Notes under the pieces: model-generated
The model's database searches: none
The model's input: only the letters and a program-made list of their open reading frames with translations
What the model was told of the DNA's origin: nothing
Program-made: the position numbers and the translations under genes
Part shown: positions 17,165 to 25,899 of the stretch, piece after piece
How the letters are laid out: each line of letters starts with the position of its first letter
Numbering within the stretch: position 1 is the first letter of the stretch
From: Candidatus Gastranaerophilales bacterium
GTDB lineage: Bacteria; Cyanobacteriota; Vampirovibrionia; Gastranaerophilales; Gastranaerophilaceae
Direction of reading: 5' to 3'
Assembly: GCA_944323935.1 (NCBI GenBank)
Contig: CALUUJ010000009.1
Span: 22,724-86,723 of the forward strand
DNA: 64,000 nt

Positions 17165-19793
17165 TACTTTTTAATTCTACTTTTACATCATTTTTATTTA
17201 AGTTTCCATCCATCTTAACTCTGAAAGCACTTTGCTCTTGAGGTTTTGCAACGATTGGAGGAACTTCTTTTAGCTTATTTTTATATAATTCTAATGTATT
17301 TTCAGGTTTAAATACAAATTTAAAAATCCAAGATAATGGTACAAACAGAATCTTAACTTTTCCCATCTCCTGGTTATTATATTTACCAAACAAACTTAAA
17401 TCAGCTTGTTGAGAGTCAAAATTATAATCACCTTCAACTAATAATGACAAATATTTTTGCGATGATGTTATCTTTGCATTATATATAGAATCATTATCAA
17501 AACAAAAACTTCCGTTTAAATTTGAACTCAGAGCTTTCATATTTTTAATATCAATGTTAATAATATCAGACAGTTTAAACTTTAAAGGTCTTCTAAATTT
17601 CTTAGACTTTTTTATTATAAATTCAGTACTTCCAATCTTAGGGAGATATCCTTCTTCTAATGAGAAAGTAGCGTATGCTTTAACTTTATCAAAAGAATTT
17701 GTAGTTTCAGCATGCAAGGTCGCATTGGCTGTACCTTCAATTTGATTAGGTAAATCAAACATAACATTTGCTACTGTATTAGAATCTATATCCTTTGCTA
17801 TGAAAATTATATCTGAAGTTTTTTCTTTAAAATCATATATACCGTTAGCATTAATAGTTCCTTTTGCAAAAAGTATCTCAGGAACAGCGAAAGAAAATAT
17901 ATTATCTTTTAAACTCCCCTCAATAAATATATTATTTAGTTCTAATTTTTTTCTTTTAATTTTATTAAGTCTTATAATCCAATTATCAATATCTAAATCA
18001 AGTTTTTCAGGCGGCGTTGGTATTTTCAAAGAGTTTTGTTGCTTTATTATTTCACTTTTTTTATTATCTGTTTTAAATATATATTTATCCAAAAATAATT
18101 CCATATTATAAACATGAATTTTATTAACGAAGTAATTTTCAGCTTCTAAATTAGCTTCAAAGACTGAATTTAAATACTCACCATTTGCAATAATTTTCAT
18201 TTTGGAAGAATCAGCAATAACATTGGCCTTCTCAATATAAAAATCTTTATATAGAGAATCTTTAAGCATAAAAATTCCAGTCAAAAGCTCTTTTTCAAAA
18301 TCATATTTCAAATCACCATTAAAATAACCGCCACTAATATAACGACCAAAAGAACCGGTTACCGAAACAGGTGCAAAACCATTAGATTTACAAGTAAGAT
18401 ATGACGGAACTAAATGACCATCTTTTTTTATAAATAACCCTTCTCCTAAAATAATATTTGAAATATTACTTCCTTCTTGAATAGAATAATCATAATGTAA
18501 TATTTTCAAAGTATTATTTTCTTTTAATGTTTTTACAAACAATCTACGGTTTTTATCAATTAATCCTAAATATGCATTTTTATAATGTAAATCGGACTCT
18601 TTTTTCAGTTTTAACAGATAATTTACATTAATTTTTTTATTTTTAACACAATAATCAACACTGGTTGCAGCATAACCTTGAAGTGATAAAAAAGGAACAT
18701 ACTTTGAAACTGATTTATTTGTCAAATTTGCATATACATTCCCAACTACCTCTTGATTTTTTTTAGCAATATTACTCAATTTAAAAGATGTATATACTTT
18801 TTCCCCGCCTAATGTACCAGTTTCTGAAGCTTGAAGAGTATCTTTATCAAATATAAAATCAACTTTTTTAAAAAATATAGGAACATCAAAAAGAACAGTT
18901 TTTGCAGCAAGTTTTTTAGCTATGCATTTCCCATAAATTCCTTTTTCTTTAACATGCACATCTACATCCATATTGCCGGAAAAATCATAAAAATTTTCAA
19001 TAAATTTTTTTGAAGAATCTTTTAATTTTTGAAAATATAATAAAGATGCTTTTATATCTGCAATAGGTATATTTTCTCCTTTTATTGAAAAATCATTATT
19101 ATCATTTGAATCAATAATTTTACCATTTAAATTTAACATTGATACACCAATTAATATTTGTAAATCCTTTGCATATAAAGAATCTTTTTGAAAGTATAAG
19201 TAACCTTTTTTTCCTATGTTTATTAAGTTGCGAAACAAATCTGATATTATTTCTGCTTCAAATACACAGAAAGAATTTTCTCCACGTTTTATCAGTTTTA
19301 AATTTGATACAGTAATAAATATACTGTTTATACCGTCTTTATCCATCCAAATTTCAGCATTTTTTATACTTGTTTCAGGTATTTTTTTAAAATTAAAATT
19401 AAAAGATTTTTTAGCAGATTTTTTATTGAAAATTCTTTTTAATCCATTTTCGCTTATGAAAACATAATCAATATTTATCTTATTTAAAGATAAATTTTTT
19501 ATATCAAATTTTAAATATCCATCTTTTGCATTTAGGAGTTCCGTTTCTTGTATGTATATTTGTAATTTATCAAACTTTAAATCAAACACTAAGCTAGGAT
19601 ATGAAACAAAACTAAACTTGTCAGCATGAACTTTAATTCCTGTAGTATGAGAAATAACTGAATTTATTTTATTTACAAACAATTTCGAACTTAAAACATG
19701 CGGTAATATAAAAAGATAAACAGCATACAAAATACCTATTGAACAAAAACAAAATATAGTAAATTTTAATATTAATTGCTTATTATTTCTCAT
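17157..19793 (-). CDS. AsmA/TamB-like envelope protein (878 aa)
   Basis: A second long beta-rich protein with an N-terminal signal-anchor (about 10-30), similar in layout to 13522-16272. AsmA-like ends are visible: FVSYPSLVFDLKFDKL near the N-terminus and, in the C-terminal third, LNGSFCFDNDSIYNAKI with SLLVEGDYNFDSQQADLSLFGKY. The C-terminal PPIVAKPQEQSAF echoes the PPIDADEKDCQIF of the other copy, which supports shared ancestry. ATG 19793 has no Shine-Dalgarno; TATAAA lies 5 nt upstream. Expected location is inner-membrane-anchored and periplasmic. A role in lipid or LPS passage is inferred from the family, not from motifs. Confidence 0.78.
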   Translation of the reverse strand: MRNNKQLILKFTIFCFCSIGILYAVYLFILPHVLSSKLFVNKINSVISHTTGIKVHADKFSFVSYPSLVFDLKFDKLQIYIQETELLNAKDGYLKFDIKNLSLNKINIDYVFISENGLKRIFNKKSAKKSFNFNFKKIPETSIKNAEIWMDKDGINSIFITVSNLKLIKRGENSFCVFEAEIISDLFRNLINIGKKGYLYFQKDSLYAKDLQILIGVSMLNLNGKIIDSNDNNDFSIKGENIPIADIKASLLYFQKLKDSSKKFIENFYDFSGNMDVDVHVKEKGIYGKCIAKKLAAKTVLFDVPIFFKKVDFIFDKDTLQASETGTLGGEKVYTSFKLSNIAKKNQEVVGNVYANLTNKSVSKYVPFLSLQGYAATSVDYCVKNKKINVNYLLKLKKESDLHYKNAYLGLIDKNRRLFVKTLKENNTLKILHYDYSIQEGSNISNIILGEGLFIKKDGHLVPSYLTCKSNGFAPVSVTGSFGRYISGGYFNGDLKYDFEKELLTGIFMLKDSLYKDFYIEKANVIADSSKMKIIANGEYLNSVFEANLEAENYFVNKIHVYNMELFLDKYIFKTDNKKSEIIKQQNSLKIPTPPEKLDLDIDNWIIRLNKIKRKKLELNNIFIEGSLKDNIFSFAVPEILFAKGTINANGIYDFKEKTSDIIFIAKDIDSNTVANVMFDLPNQIEGTANATLHAETTNSFDKVKAYATFSLEEGYLPKIGSTEFIIKKSKKFRRPLKFKLSDIINIDIKNMKALSSNLNGSFCFDNDSIYNAKITSSQKYLSLLVEGDYNFDSQQADLSLFGKYNNQEMGKVKILFVPLSWIFKFVFKPENTLELYKNKLKEVPPIVAKPQEQSAFRVKMDGNLNKNDVKVELKSII

Positions 19794-19838
19794 TATTTTT
19801 TATACAAAAATTTAATTGCTCCAATACATAATATTACG

Positions 19839-19866
19839 AAAAAGGGGATTTAAAAATCCCCTTTTT
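19839..19866. terminator. Terminator of the dgt-dnaG-rpoD operon
   Basis: AAAAAGGGGAT and ATCCCCTTTTT form a strong stem just beyond the rpoD stop. The T-run is in the correct direction for the minus strand. Confidence 0.85.
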
Positions 19867-19867
19867 A

Positions 19868-20977
19868 CTATACCTCAATATATTCTTTTAATCGTTTACT
19901 TCTGTTTGGATGTCTTAGCTTTCTTAAAGCTTTAGCTTCAATTTGTCTGATACGTTCCCTTGTAACACCAAACAATTGTCCAACTTCTTCTAAGGTTCTT
20001 TGTCTGCCGTCATCCATACCAAATCTTAAACGAAGTACATCTCTTTCTCTTGGAGATAAACCGCTTAATACTTCTGCCAAGTCTTCTCTTAATAATTCTT
20101 GAGCAACTGTTTTAACAGGAGCATCAGCATCTTTATCTTCTATAAAATCACCTAACCTGGAATCTTCTTCTTTACCAATTGGTGTTTCCAATGATAAAGG
20201 TTCTTGAGCAACTTTTATTATTTCTCTTAATTTTGGAACAGAAATATTCATTTCAACAGCTAATTCTTCTTCCGTTGGTTTTCTTGAAAGTTCTTGAGCC
20301 AATTTTCTTGTCACTTTTTTCAATTTGTTTATAGTCTCAACCATATGAACAGGAATACGAATAGTTCTTGCTTGGTCTGCTATAGCTCTTGTAATTGCTT
20401 GACGAATCCACCAAGTTGCATAAGTAGAAAACTTATAACCTCTTTCATGGTCAAATTTTTCAGCAGCTCTTATTAAACCTAAATTGCCTTCTTGAATAAG
20501 GTCTAAGAATAACATACCACGACCGACATATTTCTTTGCAATACTTACAACAAGTCTTAAATTTGCTTGTACAAGTTTTCTTTTTGCTATAACTCCGGCA
20601 TTTCCGCCTTGAATAATCTTTTTTGCAAGATCAATTTCTTGTTCTGCTGTTAATAATTTAATACGACCGATTTCTCTTAAGTACATTCTTACAGGATCAT
20701 CAAAAGAAACACCTTTTGGAAGTAGCGCATCAGTAAGAGATACATCTTCTTCTTCATCTTCATCAGTAATATCACCTGAGAATAAATCTTCATTCTCCAT
20801 GGTATCAATAATTTTATTTCTTTCTGAATTCATAAGAACATCCATTCCATCACGACTGATAGAATCAGGTTCTGTCATTAGTATTATACCTGATGATTCA
20901 GAAGCTTCGTTTTCTAATGTTTCTTCTTCGTCCATAATTCCGACTATTGATAAATCTGAAATTTTCTTTTTGCTCAT
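19868..20977 (-). CDS. rpoD: Primary RNA polymerase sigma factor (sigma-70/SigA)
   Basis: 369 aa. An acidic N-terminal segment replaces a full region 1.1. Region 1.2 ([16 protein letters not shown]), region 2 ([25 protein letters not shown], then [17 protein letters not shown]), region 3 and region 4.2 ([24 protein letters not shown]) are complete, so this is the housekeeping factor recognising TTGACA/TATAAT. The promoters found in this window fit that specificity. It is the third gene of dgt-dnaG-rpoD, 3-6 nt after dnaG, with GGAG at 10-nt spacing before ATG 20977. A strong terminator follows. Confidence 0.97.
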   Translation of the reverse strand: MSKKKISDLSIVGIMDEEETLENEASESSGIILMTEPDSISRDGMDVLMNSERNKIIDTMENEDLFSGDITDEDEEEDVSLTDALLPKGVSFDDPVRMYLREIGRIKLLTAEQEIDLAKKIIQGGNAGVIAKRKLVQANLRLVVSIAKKYVGRGMLFLDLIQEGNLGLIRAAEKFDHERGYKFSTYATWWIRQAITRAIADQARTIRIPVHMVETINKLKKVTRKLAQELSRKPTEEELAVEMNISVPKLREIIKVAQEPLSLETPIGKEEDSRLGDFIEDKDADAPVKTVAQELLREDLAEVLSGLSPRERDVLRLRFGMDDGRQRTLEEVGQLFGVTRERIRQIEAKALRKLRHPNRSKRLKEYIEV

Positions 20978-20982
20978 TAAAG

Positions 20983-22866
20983 TTATTCTCCGATTTTTTG
21001 CTTATTTCTAATTTTTTCTCTTAACTGCATTTGAAACTGCATAGATTCTACATCATCATCATTTAAATTTTTGTATTTAGAAGCAAGTTCCTTCTTCTCA
21101 CAATCTACTTGATATTGTAGAATTTTTGCTTTGTTCTCTTGCACCACAGCTTTAAAATCCTTATCTGAAAGTCCTCTAAAGCTATCAGCTATATATATTA
21201 AATCTGTTATTATATCCTTTAATCCGTTATCCTCAGCAAATTGTGTATACAGGGACTGTATAAGTTTATCCACATCATTATTTATCTGACATGACAATTT
21301 GTCAATTGCTTCTCGAATAATAATTAAGTTTTTATCTATAAATTTAACATTTTTTATAATTTCCGAAAGATAATTTACGTCTACATTATTACCACCAAGT
21401 AGAAACAAGCTTAATAAATTTTTTTGTGCTTTTTCACAAATATTTGAAGTTTTTGTTACAATTGGTGAATAATCCCTACTTATAGTGCTTTGCACAAATT
21501 TACTCCGATTTATTTCCCTAATTAAGGCTTTTTCATCAACTTTTATTCTGTCAGCAACAAGCCTTATATATTCATTTTGAACTATATTATTAGGAATTTC
21601 CTCGATTAAAGGCATGATTTTTTTTATTAAATTTAACTTATCCGTTGGAGAAAAGTCGTTTTTATAATCTTTTAATATTTGTTCCAATTCAAAATCTAAC
21701 AATAAAGGTGCTTTTTTTATATATTTTTTATACTGTTCAATACCAAATTCACGTATAAATTCGTCAGGATCCTTACTGTCAAAAGGTGCTATTACACGGA
21801 TTTCACAAGTATATTTATTGTCTGACAATGATGAATATGATTGATCATAAAATTTAAGCTCACCAAGTCCAGCAAATGCTTCTTTTATAACATCAGTACT
21901 TCTTTGTGTGGCTTTCAGCCCTGCTGAATCTGTATCAAAAGCTAAATATATTTTTCTTGATTTTGAATATTTTGCAATTAATTTTACATGATCCACAGTC
22001 AATGCTGTTCCGCAAGAAGCCACAACATTTTTCAATCCTGCAGCTTGTGCTGATATTACATCGAAATACCCTTCCATTATAACAACATAGTCATCTTCTA
22101 TCATTTTATTTTTAGCTACATTTATGCCATATAATATTCGGCTTTTATTGTAAAGAATAGTATCCGGAGAATTTAAATATTTTGGATTTTGATTAGCATC
22201 AATTGCCCTTGCCCCAAAAGCTATAACACAATCTGACTCATCTTTTATAGGAATCATTATTCTATGACGAAACCTATCTACAAAATCACCTTTTTCTGTT
22301 TTTATAACTAATCCGGCTTTCTCCATTATTGTCGGAGTGAAATCAGCTTTATATTGCTTTTGTATATCGGTATATTCTTTTTTTGAATACCCTAATTTAT
22401 ATTCTTTTATAATTTCTTCAGTTATACCTCTATCTAACAAATAGTTAAGAGCAGGTTTGGCTTCTGCTAATGTTAACAAATTATTATGATAATATTCACA
22501 CGCTTTTTCAAGTATTGATTTCACTTGTTGTTTCTCTTCGCTATATTGTTTTGAGTTTCCGTATGCTGTTGGAAGCTCTATTCCAAATTGAATAGCTAAA
22601 TCTTTTATAACTTCAGAAAAAGACTGATTATTAATTTTCATAAGAAAACTAATTGCATCACCGCTTTCTCCACAACCAAAACACTTAAATATACCTTTTT
22701 GTACATTCACACAAAAAGAAGGAGTCTTTTCATTATGAAAAGGACAACATCCCCAATAATTCTGACCTTTTTTTTTCAAAACCACTCTTGACTGGACTAC
22801 ATCCAGTATATCCAAACGACTTTTTATTTCAGCTTTTACTTCATCGTAAGATTTATTTGTAATCAT
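20983..22866 (-). CDS. dnaG: DNA primase
   Basis: 627 aa. Synthesises RNA primers at the replication fork. The CHC2-type zinc domain at the N-terminus has [13 protein letters not shown] and [11 protein letters not shown]. The TOPRIM core shows VIMEGYFDV with the catalytic glutamate and LAFDTDSAG with the DxD metal pair. A helical C-terminal DnaB-binding region of about 170 residues ends the protein. ATG 22866 directly follows the dgt stop (TAA-ATG), so translation is coupled. Linkage to rpoD is the classical macromolecular-synthesis arrangement, with dgt taking the first position as in several other phyla. Confidence 0.97.
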   Translation of the reverse strand: MITNKSYDEVKAEIKSRLDILDVVQSRVVLKKKGQNYWGCCPFHNEKTPSFCVNVQKGIFKCFGCGESGDAISFLMKINNQSFSEVIKDLAIQFGIELPTAYGNSKQYSEEKQQVKSILEKACEYYHNNLLTLAEAKPALNYLLDRGITEEIIKEYKLGYSKKEYTDIQKQYKADFTPTIMEKAGLVIKTEKGDFVDRFRHRIMIPIKDESDCVIAFGARAIDANQNPKYLNSPDTILYNKSRILYGINVAKNKMIEDDYVVIMEGYFDVISAQAAGLKNVVASCGTALTVDHVKLIAKYSKSRKIYLAFDTDSAGLKATQRSTDVIKEAFAGLGELKFYDQSYSSLSDNKYTCEIRVIAPFDSKDPDEFIREFGIEQYKKYIKKAPLLLDFELEQILKDYKNDFSPTDKLNLIKKIMPLIEEIPNNIVQNEYIRLVADRIKVDEKALIREINRSKFVQSTISRDYSPIVTKTSNICEKAQKNLLSLFLLGGNNVDVNYLSEIIKNVKFIDKNLIIIREAIDKLSCQINNDVDKLIQSLYTQFAEDNGLKDIITDLIYIADSFRGLSDKDFKAVVQENKAKILQYQVDCEKKELASKYKNLNDDDVESMQFQMQLREKIRNKQKIGE

Positions 22867-23913
22867 TTATTTATTAAGTCCATTCATGCGTGCAAGTTTA
22901 AACAAAAATTCATCATTATTTTGTTGTTTCAATGGTTCCGGTAAAAAATTTTGTTTGAATTTAATTAGGACATATCTATCTGTCATTCCTGAAACATAGT
23001 CACAGACCGTCTGCATTATATTTTCTTCTTCAGAAGAAGGATATATGCGATTTAATTCTTCACAATAATACTCAAAAAGCCGTCTTATAACATTTTGAGC
23101 TTTATCTTCCGCTTGCTTTGCAGGCGAATTATCATAAACATGATTAAACATCCAAGTTCTAAGTTTTATAAATTGTTCGAAACATTCATCTGACATTATT
23201 ATTTTATTTTTGCCATAACTATTTTCAACAATATCATTAACTATTTTAGTTAGTCTTATTCTATTTGTTGTAGAAAAATACTCAACACTTTCTTTCGGAA
23301 TATCATCGTTTGAAATTATCTTTGCTCTTATTGCATCTTGAATATCATGATTTATATAAGCAATTTTATCTGATAAACGAACAACTTGACCTTCTAAAGT
23401 TGATGGACAACAATCATAAGAATGATTTAAAATCCCATCTAGTGTTTCTTGTGTCAAATTTAAATCTTCTATGAAAGTTACAACCCTTACACTTTGTTCG
23501 TTATGTTTATATCCGTTAGGCATTAATTCGTTAAGAACTCTTTCTCCACTATGACCAAATGGTGTATGTCCCAGATCATGACCTAACGATATTGCTTCAG
23601 TTAAATCCTCATTTAAATCCAATGCTCTGGAAATTGTTCGTGCAATCTGAGAAACCTCTAAAGTATGTGTCATCCTTGTTCTAAAATGATCATCATAAGG
23701 AGAAAAGAAAACTTGAGTCTTATGCTTTAATCTTCTAAATGCTTTTGAATGTAGTATTCTATCTCTATCTCTTTGGAATTCTGTTCTTAAATCGCAAGGA
23801 AGCTCATATCTGTTTCGACCTTTTGTATTTGAGCTTCTTGTTGCAAGTGGAGATAAAAAAAGTTCTTCTTTTTTTTCAATTCTCGCTCTAACTGTTAAAC
23901 CATCAATCTTCAT
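22867..23913 (-). CDS. dgt: dGTP triphosphohydrolase-like HD protein
   Basis: 348 aa HD-superfamily nucleotide hydrolase that removes triphosphate from dNTPs. Visible: FRRLKHKTQVF and HFRTRMTHTLEVSQIA (first metal histidine), then LGHDLGHTPFGHSGE (the HD pair) and the downstream aspartate in RLSDKIAYINHDI. This is the shorter Dgt form without the long C-terminal domain. It is first in dgt-dnaG-rpoD. ATG 23913 is preceded by GGTGAGGG. Position suggests coordination of nucleotide pools with priming, which is inference. Confidence 0.93.
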   Translation of the reverse strand: MKIDGLTVRARIEKKEELFLSPLATRSSNTKGRNRYELPCDLRTEFQRDRDRILHSKAFRRLKHKTQVFFSPYDDHFRTRMTHTLEVSQIARTISRALDLNEDLTEAISLGHDLGHTPFGHSGERVLNELMPNGYKHNEQSVRVVTFIEDLNLTQETLDGILNHSYDCCPSTLEGQVVRLSDKIAYINHDIQDAIRAKIISNDDIPKESVEYFSTTNRIRLTKIVNDIVENSYGKNKIIMSDECFEQFIKLRTWMFNHVYDNSPAKQAEDKAQNVIRRLFEYYCEELNRIYPSSEEENIMQTVCDYVSGMTDRYVLIKFKQNFLPEPLKQQNNDEFLFKLARMNGLNK

Positions 23914-24077
23914 CCCAAATATCCCTCACCTATATTCTATTACAAAAAATACCCTTATAACAGCTTGTTTTCTTGTTTTGTTTAGAATATTTAATATAAG
24001 ATGGAAAAAAGGCTTGATTATTACTTTTTTTTCTTATATTATCAAGCTATAAGAAATTATTTGAAAGGAAATATAAA

Positions 24078-24269
24078 ATGTCAGTTGAATGCGCAGTTTG
24101 CGGAAAAAAACCTTTGAAAGCAGCAAAACTTTCATTCTCTCATAAACATCATGTGTACAGACAAAGTCCTAATTTGCAATCAGTAAAAATAATTGAAAAC
24201 GGTACTGTAAAAAGAGTTAAAGTATGCACTTCTTGCTTAAGAGCAGGAAAAGTTCAGAGAGCTATATAA
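24078..24269 (+). CDS. rpmB: 50S ribosomal protein L28
   Basis: 63 aa, typical length. It has the zinc-ribbon version of L28, with CAVCGKKP at the start and CTSCLRAGKV near the end, and the SFSHKHHVYRQSPNLQ core. ATG 24078 has a GAAAGGAA ribosome site. A TTGATT/TATATT promoter lies about 40-70 nt upstream, and the gene is monocistronic, closed by a 12-bp terminator. The four cysteines indicate a Zn-binding rather than Zn-free paralogue. Confidence 0.97.
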   Translation: MSVECAVCGKKPLKAAKLSFSHKHHVYRQSPNLQSVKIIENGTVKRVKVCTSCLRAGKVQRAI

Positions 24270-24280
24270 AATTAAAAAAC

Positions 24281-24310
24281 AAAAAAGAACCCTTTTCAGG
24301 GTTCTTTTTT
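24281..24310. terminator. Bidirectional terminator rpmB / HD gene
   Basis: AAAAAAGAACCC (24281-24292) pairs with GGGTTCTTTTTT (24299-24310) around TTTTCA. The last base is also the end of the convergent HD-domain gene. Confidence 0.9.
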
Positions 24311-25122
24311 TATGCAGCATTTACAGATTTTGAATTTAAAGATGCTTTTAAAGCATTAACTACTTCTGCACTTACTTCGCCACTTTGAGCTTTTTGGTCT
24401 AAGATTTTTAATGCATCACTTTCGGTTAAAGCCTCTTTATAGCTTCTGGTTTCTCTTAGCGCCGAATATATATCAGCGACAGACAGTATTTGTCCTAATA
24501 TATCTGTATTGTTACCTGCATTATGGTGGTTTTTTACTAAGTTAATAACTCTTTCATTTATTCCGGTTGATGATAATAATTCAGAACCTAGTTCGGCATG
24601 TAAACTCATTATTTGTTTTTCTTCATCTGTTAAAGTTCCGTGTTTTTCTATTATTTCTTTAGGAATAAAAACTTTTCCAATATCATGGAAAACACATGCT
24701 TGTTCCAAAACTTGTTTTTCAGATTGAGAAAGTTCCATTATATTTGCAATCTGAAGAGCAAAAGCAGTCGTTGTTGTTATATGTGAATTTATTATATTTT
24801 TTACATTTTCAGGATAAAACTTTGTCTGTAAACCCTTTGAACTTAATATATCATTTATATTGGAATTTGTATTAACCAAAAAATTTAAATATGAAGGATT
24901 TAAATAAGCATTTAAAAGTTGTTTCGGCGAATAGAAACTTGATATAGGTAATGTTGTATTGTTCTTTGATACTGTGGCCTGTTTTACTGGCGCTGATTTA
25001 ACATATATATCCTTTTGAAAGGAATAAGATTTAAATACAGGTTTACTTTTTCCTAAGTTTGAATTAGGCACACTACCAGTATTAGAAATATTAATTTGTC
25101 CTACCTTATTATATATACTCAA
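24310..25122 (-). CDS. HD-domain phosphohydrolase (HD-GYP-like, GYP missing)
   Basis: 270 aa. The first 100 residues are a variable Ser/Asn/Lys-rich leader. The HD domain follows with CVFHDIGKVFIP, LHAELG, KNHHNAG and ILSVADIYSAL, which match the metal ligands of HD-GYP cyclic-di-GMP phosphodiesterases. The GYP triplet that should follow NHH is absent (NHHNAGNNTDI), so c-di-GMP cleavage is doubtful and another nucleotide, or a HDOD-like signalling role, is possible. The start is uncertain: the longest frame begins with TTG at 25122 and has no convincing ribosome site. No signal peptide or membrane segment is seen. Confidence 0.8.
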   Translation of the reverse strand: MSIYNKVGQINISNTGSVPNSNLGKSKPVFKSYSFQKDIYVKSAPVKQATVSKNNTTLPISSFYSPKQLLNAYLNPSYLNFLVNTNSNINDILSSKGLQTKFYPENVKNIINSHITTTTAFALQIANIMELSQSEKQVLEQACVFHDIGKVFIPKEIIEKHGTLTDEEKQIMSLHAELGSELLSSTGINERVINLVKNHHNAGNNTDILGQILSVADIYSALRETRSYKEALTESDALKILDQKAQSGEVSAEVVNALKASLNSKSVNAA

Positions 25123-25316
25123 AATAACAAGACCTTATAAAACCACCCTTATATTAATATAAAAACAAAAAAGAAAAAGAAATTGCCCTTAAAAATATAA
25201 AATCTTGACAATAAAAAAATAAATAAGAAAATAATAATGTTATAAACTTATTCAATTGTGGAATAAGAATATGGTTAGTATATATTATGAGGTAGAGAAA
25301 AAAAGGAGAATATTAA

Positions 25317-25832
25317 ATGTATTCAAAAGAAGAACTCGCAGAATTAATTATCAAAAATCCTGAAGAGTATAATTCATATAAGAAATCTGTTGAAGAGCTC
25401 GACCTAACAGAACTGGATTTTTCAAACATTACTTTAGAAGAAATAGATTTTTCAAATACGGAACTAGCAGGTACATCTTTTACAGACGCTCATCTTTCTA
25501 ACTGTAATTTTACTGCAGCAGATTTAAATGCAGCAGATTTTACAAGAGCGAATATCGTAGAATGTGATTTTTCTGAAGCAATATTAAATGGTACAGATTA
25601 TAGTTATGCAACAGTAAATTATTGCAATTTTACAGATGCAGACATGGCCGGATGTATTGTTAAAGAAGCAGATTTAACGGATTCTGATTTTTCTGCAAGT
25701 AATAATTTAGCTGCAACAAGGGCAGATGAAACAACTATTTGGCCGGATAGTGAACTTTTACCTGATGATTTTGATACAAATTATAATAAAGAAGATTCGG
25801 AAGAAGAAGAAAGTTCTGTTTCAGACTATTAA
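25317..25832 (+). CDS. Pentapeptide-repeat protein
   Basis: 171 aa. Residues about 28-135 consist of A(D/N)Lxx/F-type pentapeptide repeats (DLTELDFSNITLEEIDFSNTEL, written here only in part, then CNFTAADLNAADF and CDFSEAILNGTDY), which fold as a right-handed quadrilateral beta-helix. An acidic tail (EDSEEEESS) follows. Such proteins occur widely in cyanobacteria with mostly unknown roles; DNA-gyrase mimicry is known for some (MfpA/Qnr), but no evidence supports that here. ATG 25317 has an AAAAGGAG ribosome site. TTGACA occurs at 25205-25210 upstream, but no well-spaced -10 is obvious. A 16-bp terminator follows. Confidence 0.9.
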   Translation: MYSKEELAELIIKNPEEYNSYKKSVEELDLTELDFSNITLEEIDFSNTELAGTSFTDAHLSNCNFTAADLNAADFTRANIVECDFSEAILNGTDYSYATVNYCNFTDADMAGCIVKEADLTDSDFSASNNLAATRADETTIWPDSELLPDDFDTNYNKEDSEEEESSVSDY

Positions 25833-25850
25833 TATCCAGTTTTTGGGAAA

Positions 25851-25888
25851 AAAAGAATGGGCAAGAAAAATATCTTGCCCATTCTTTT
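25851..25888. terminator. Bidirectional terminator pentapeptide gene / hppA
   Basis: A 16-bp perfect stem (25851-25866 with 25873-25888) around GAATGGGCAAGA with an AAAATA loop and T-run, between convergent genes. Confidence 0.92.
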
Positions 25889-25899
25889 TTGAAAATAAT

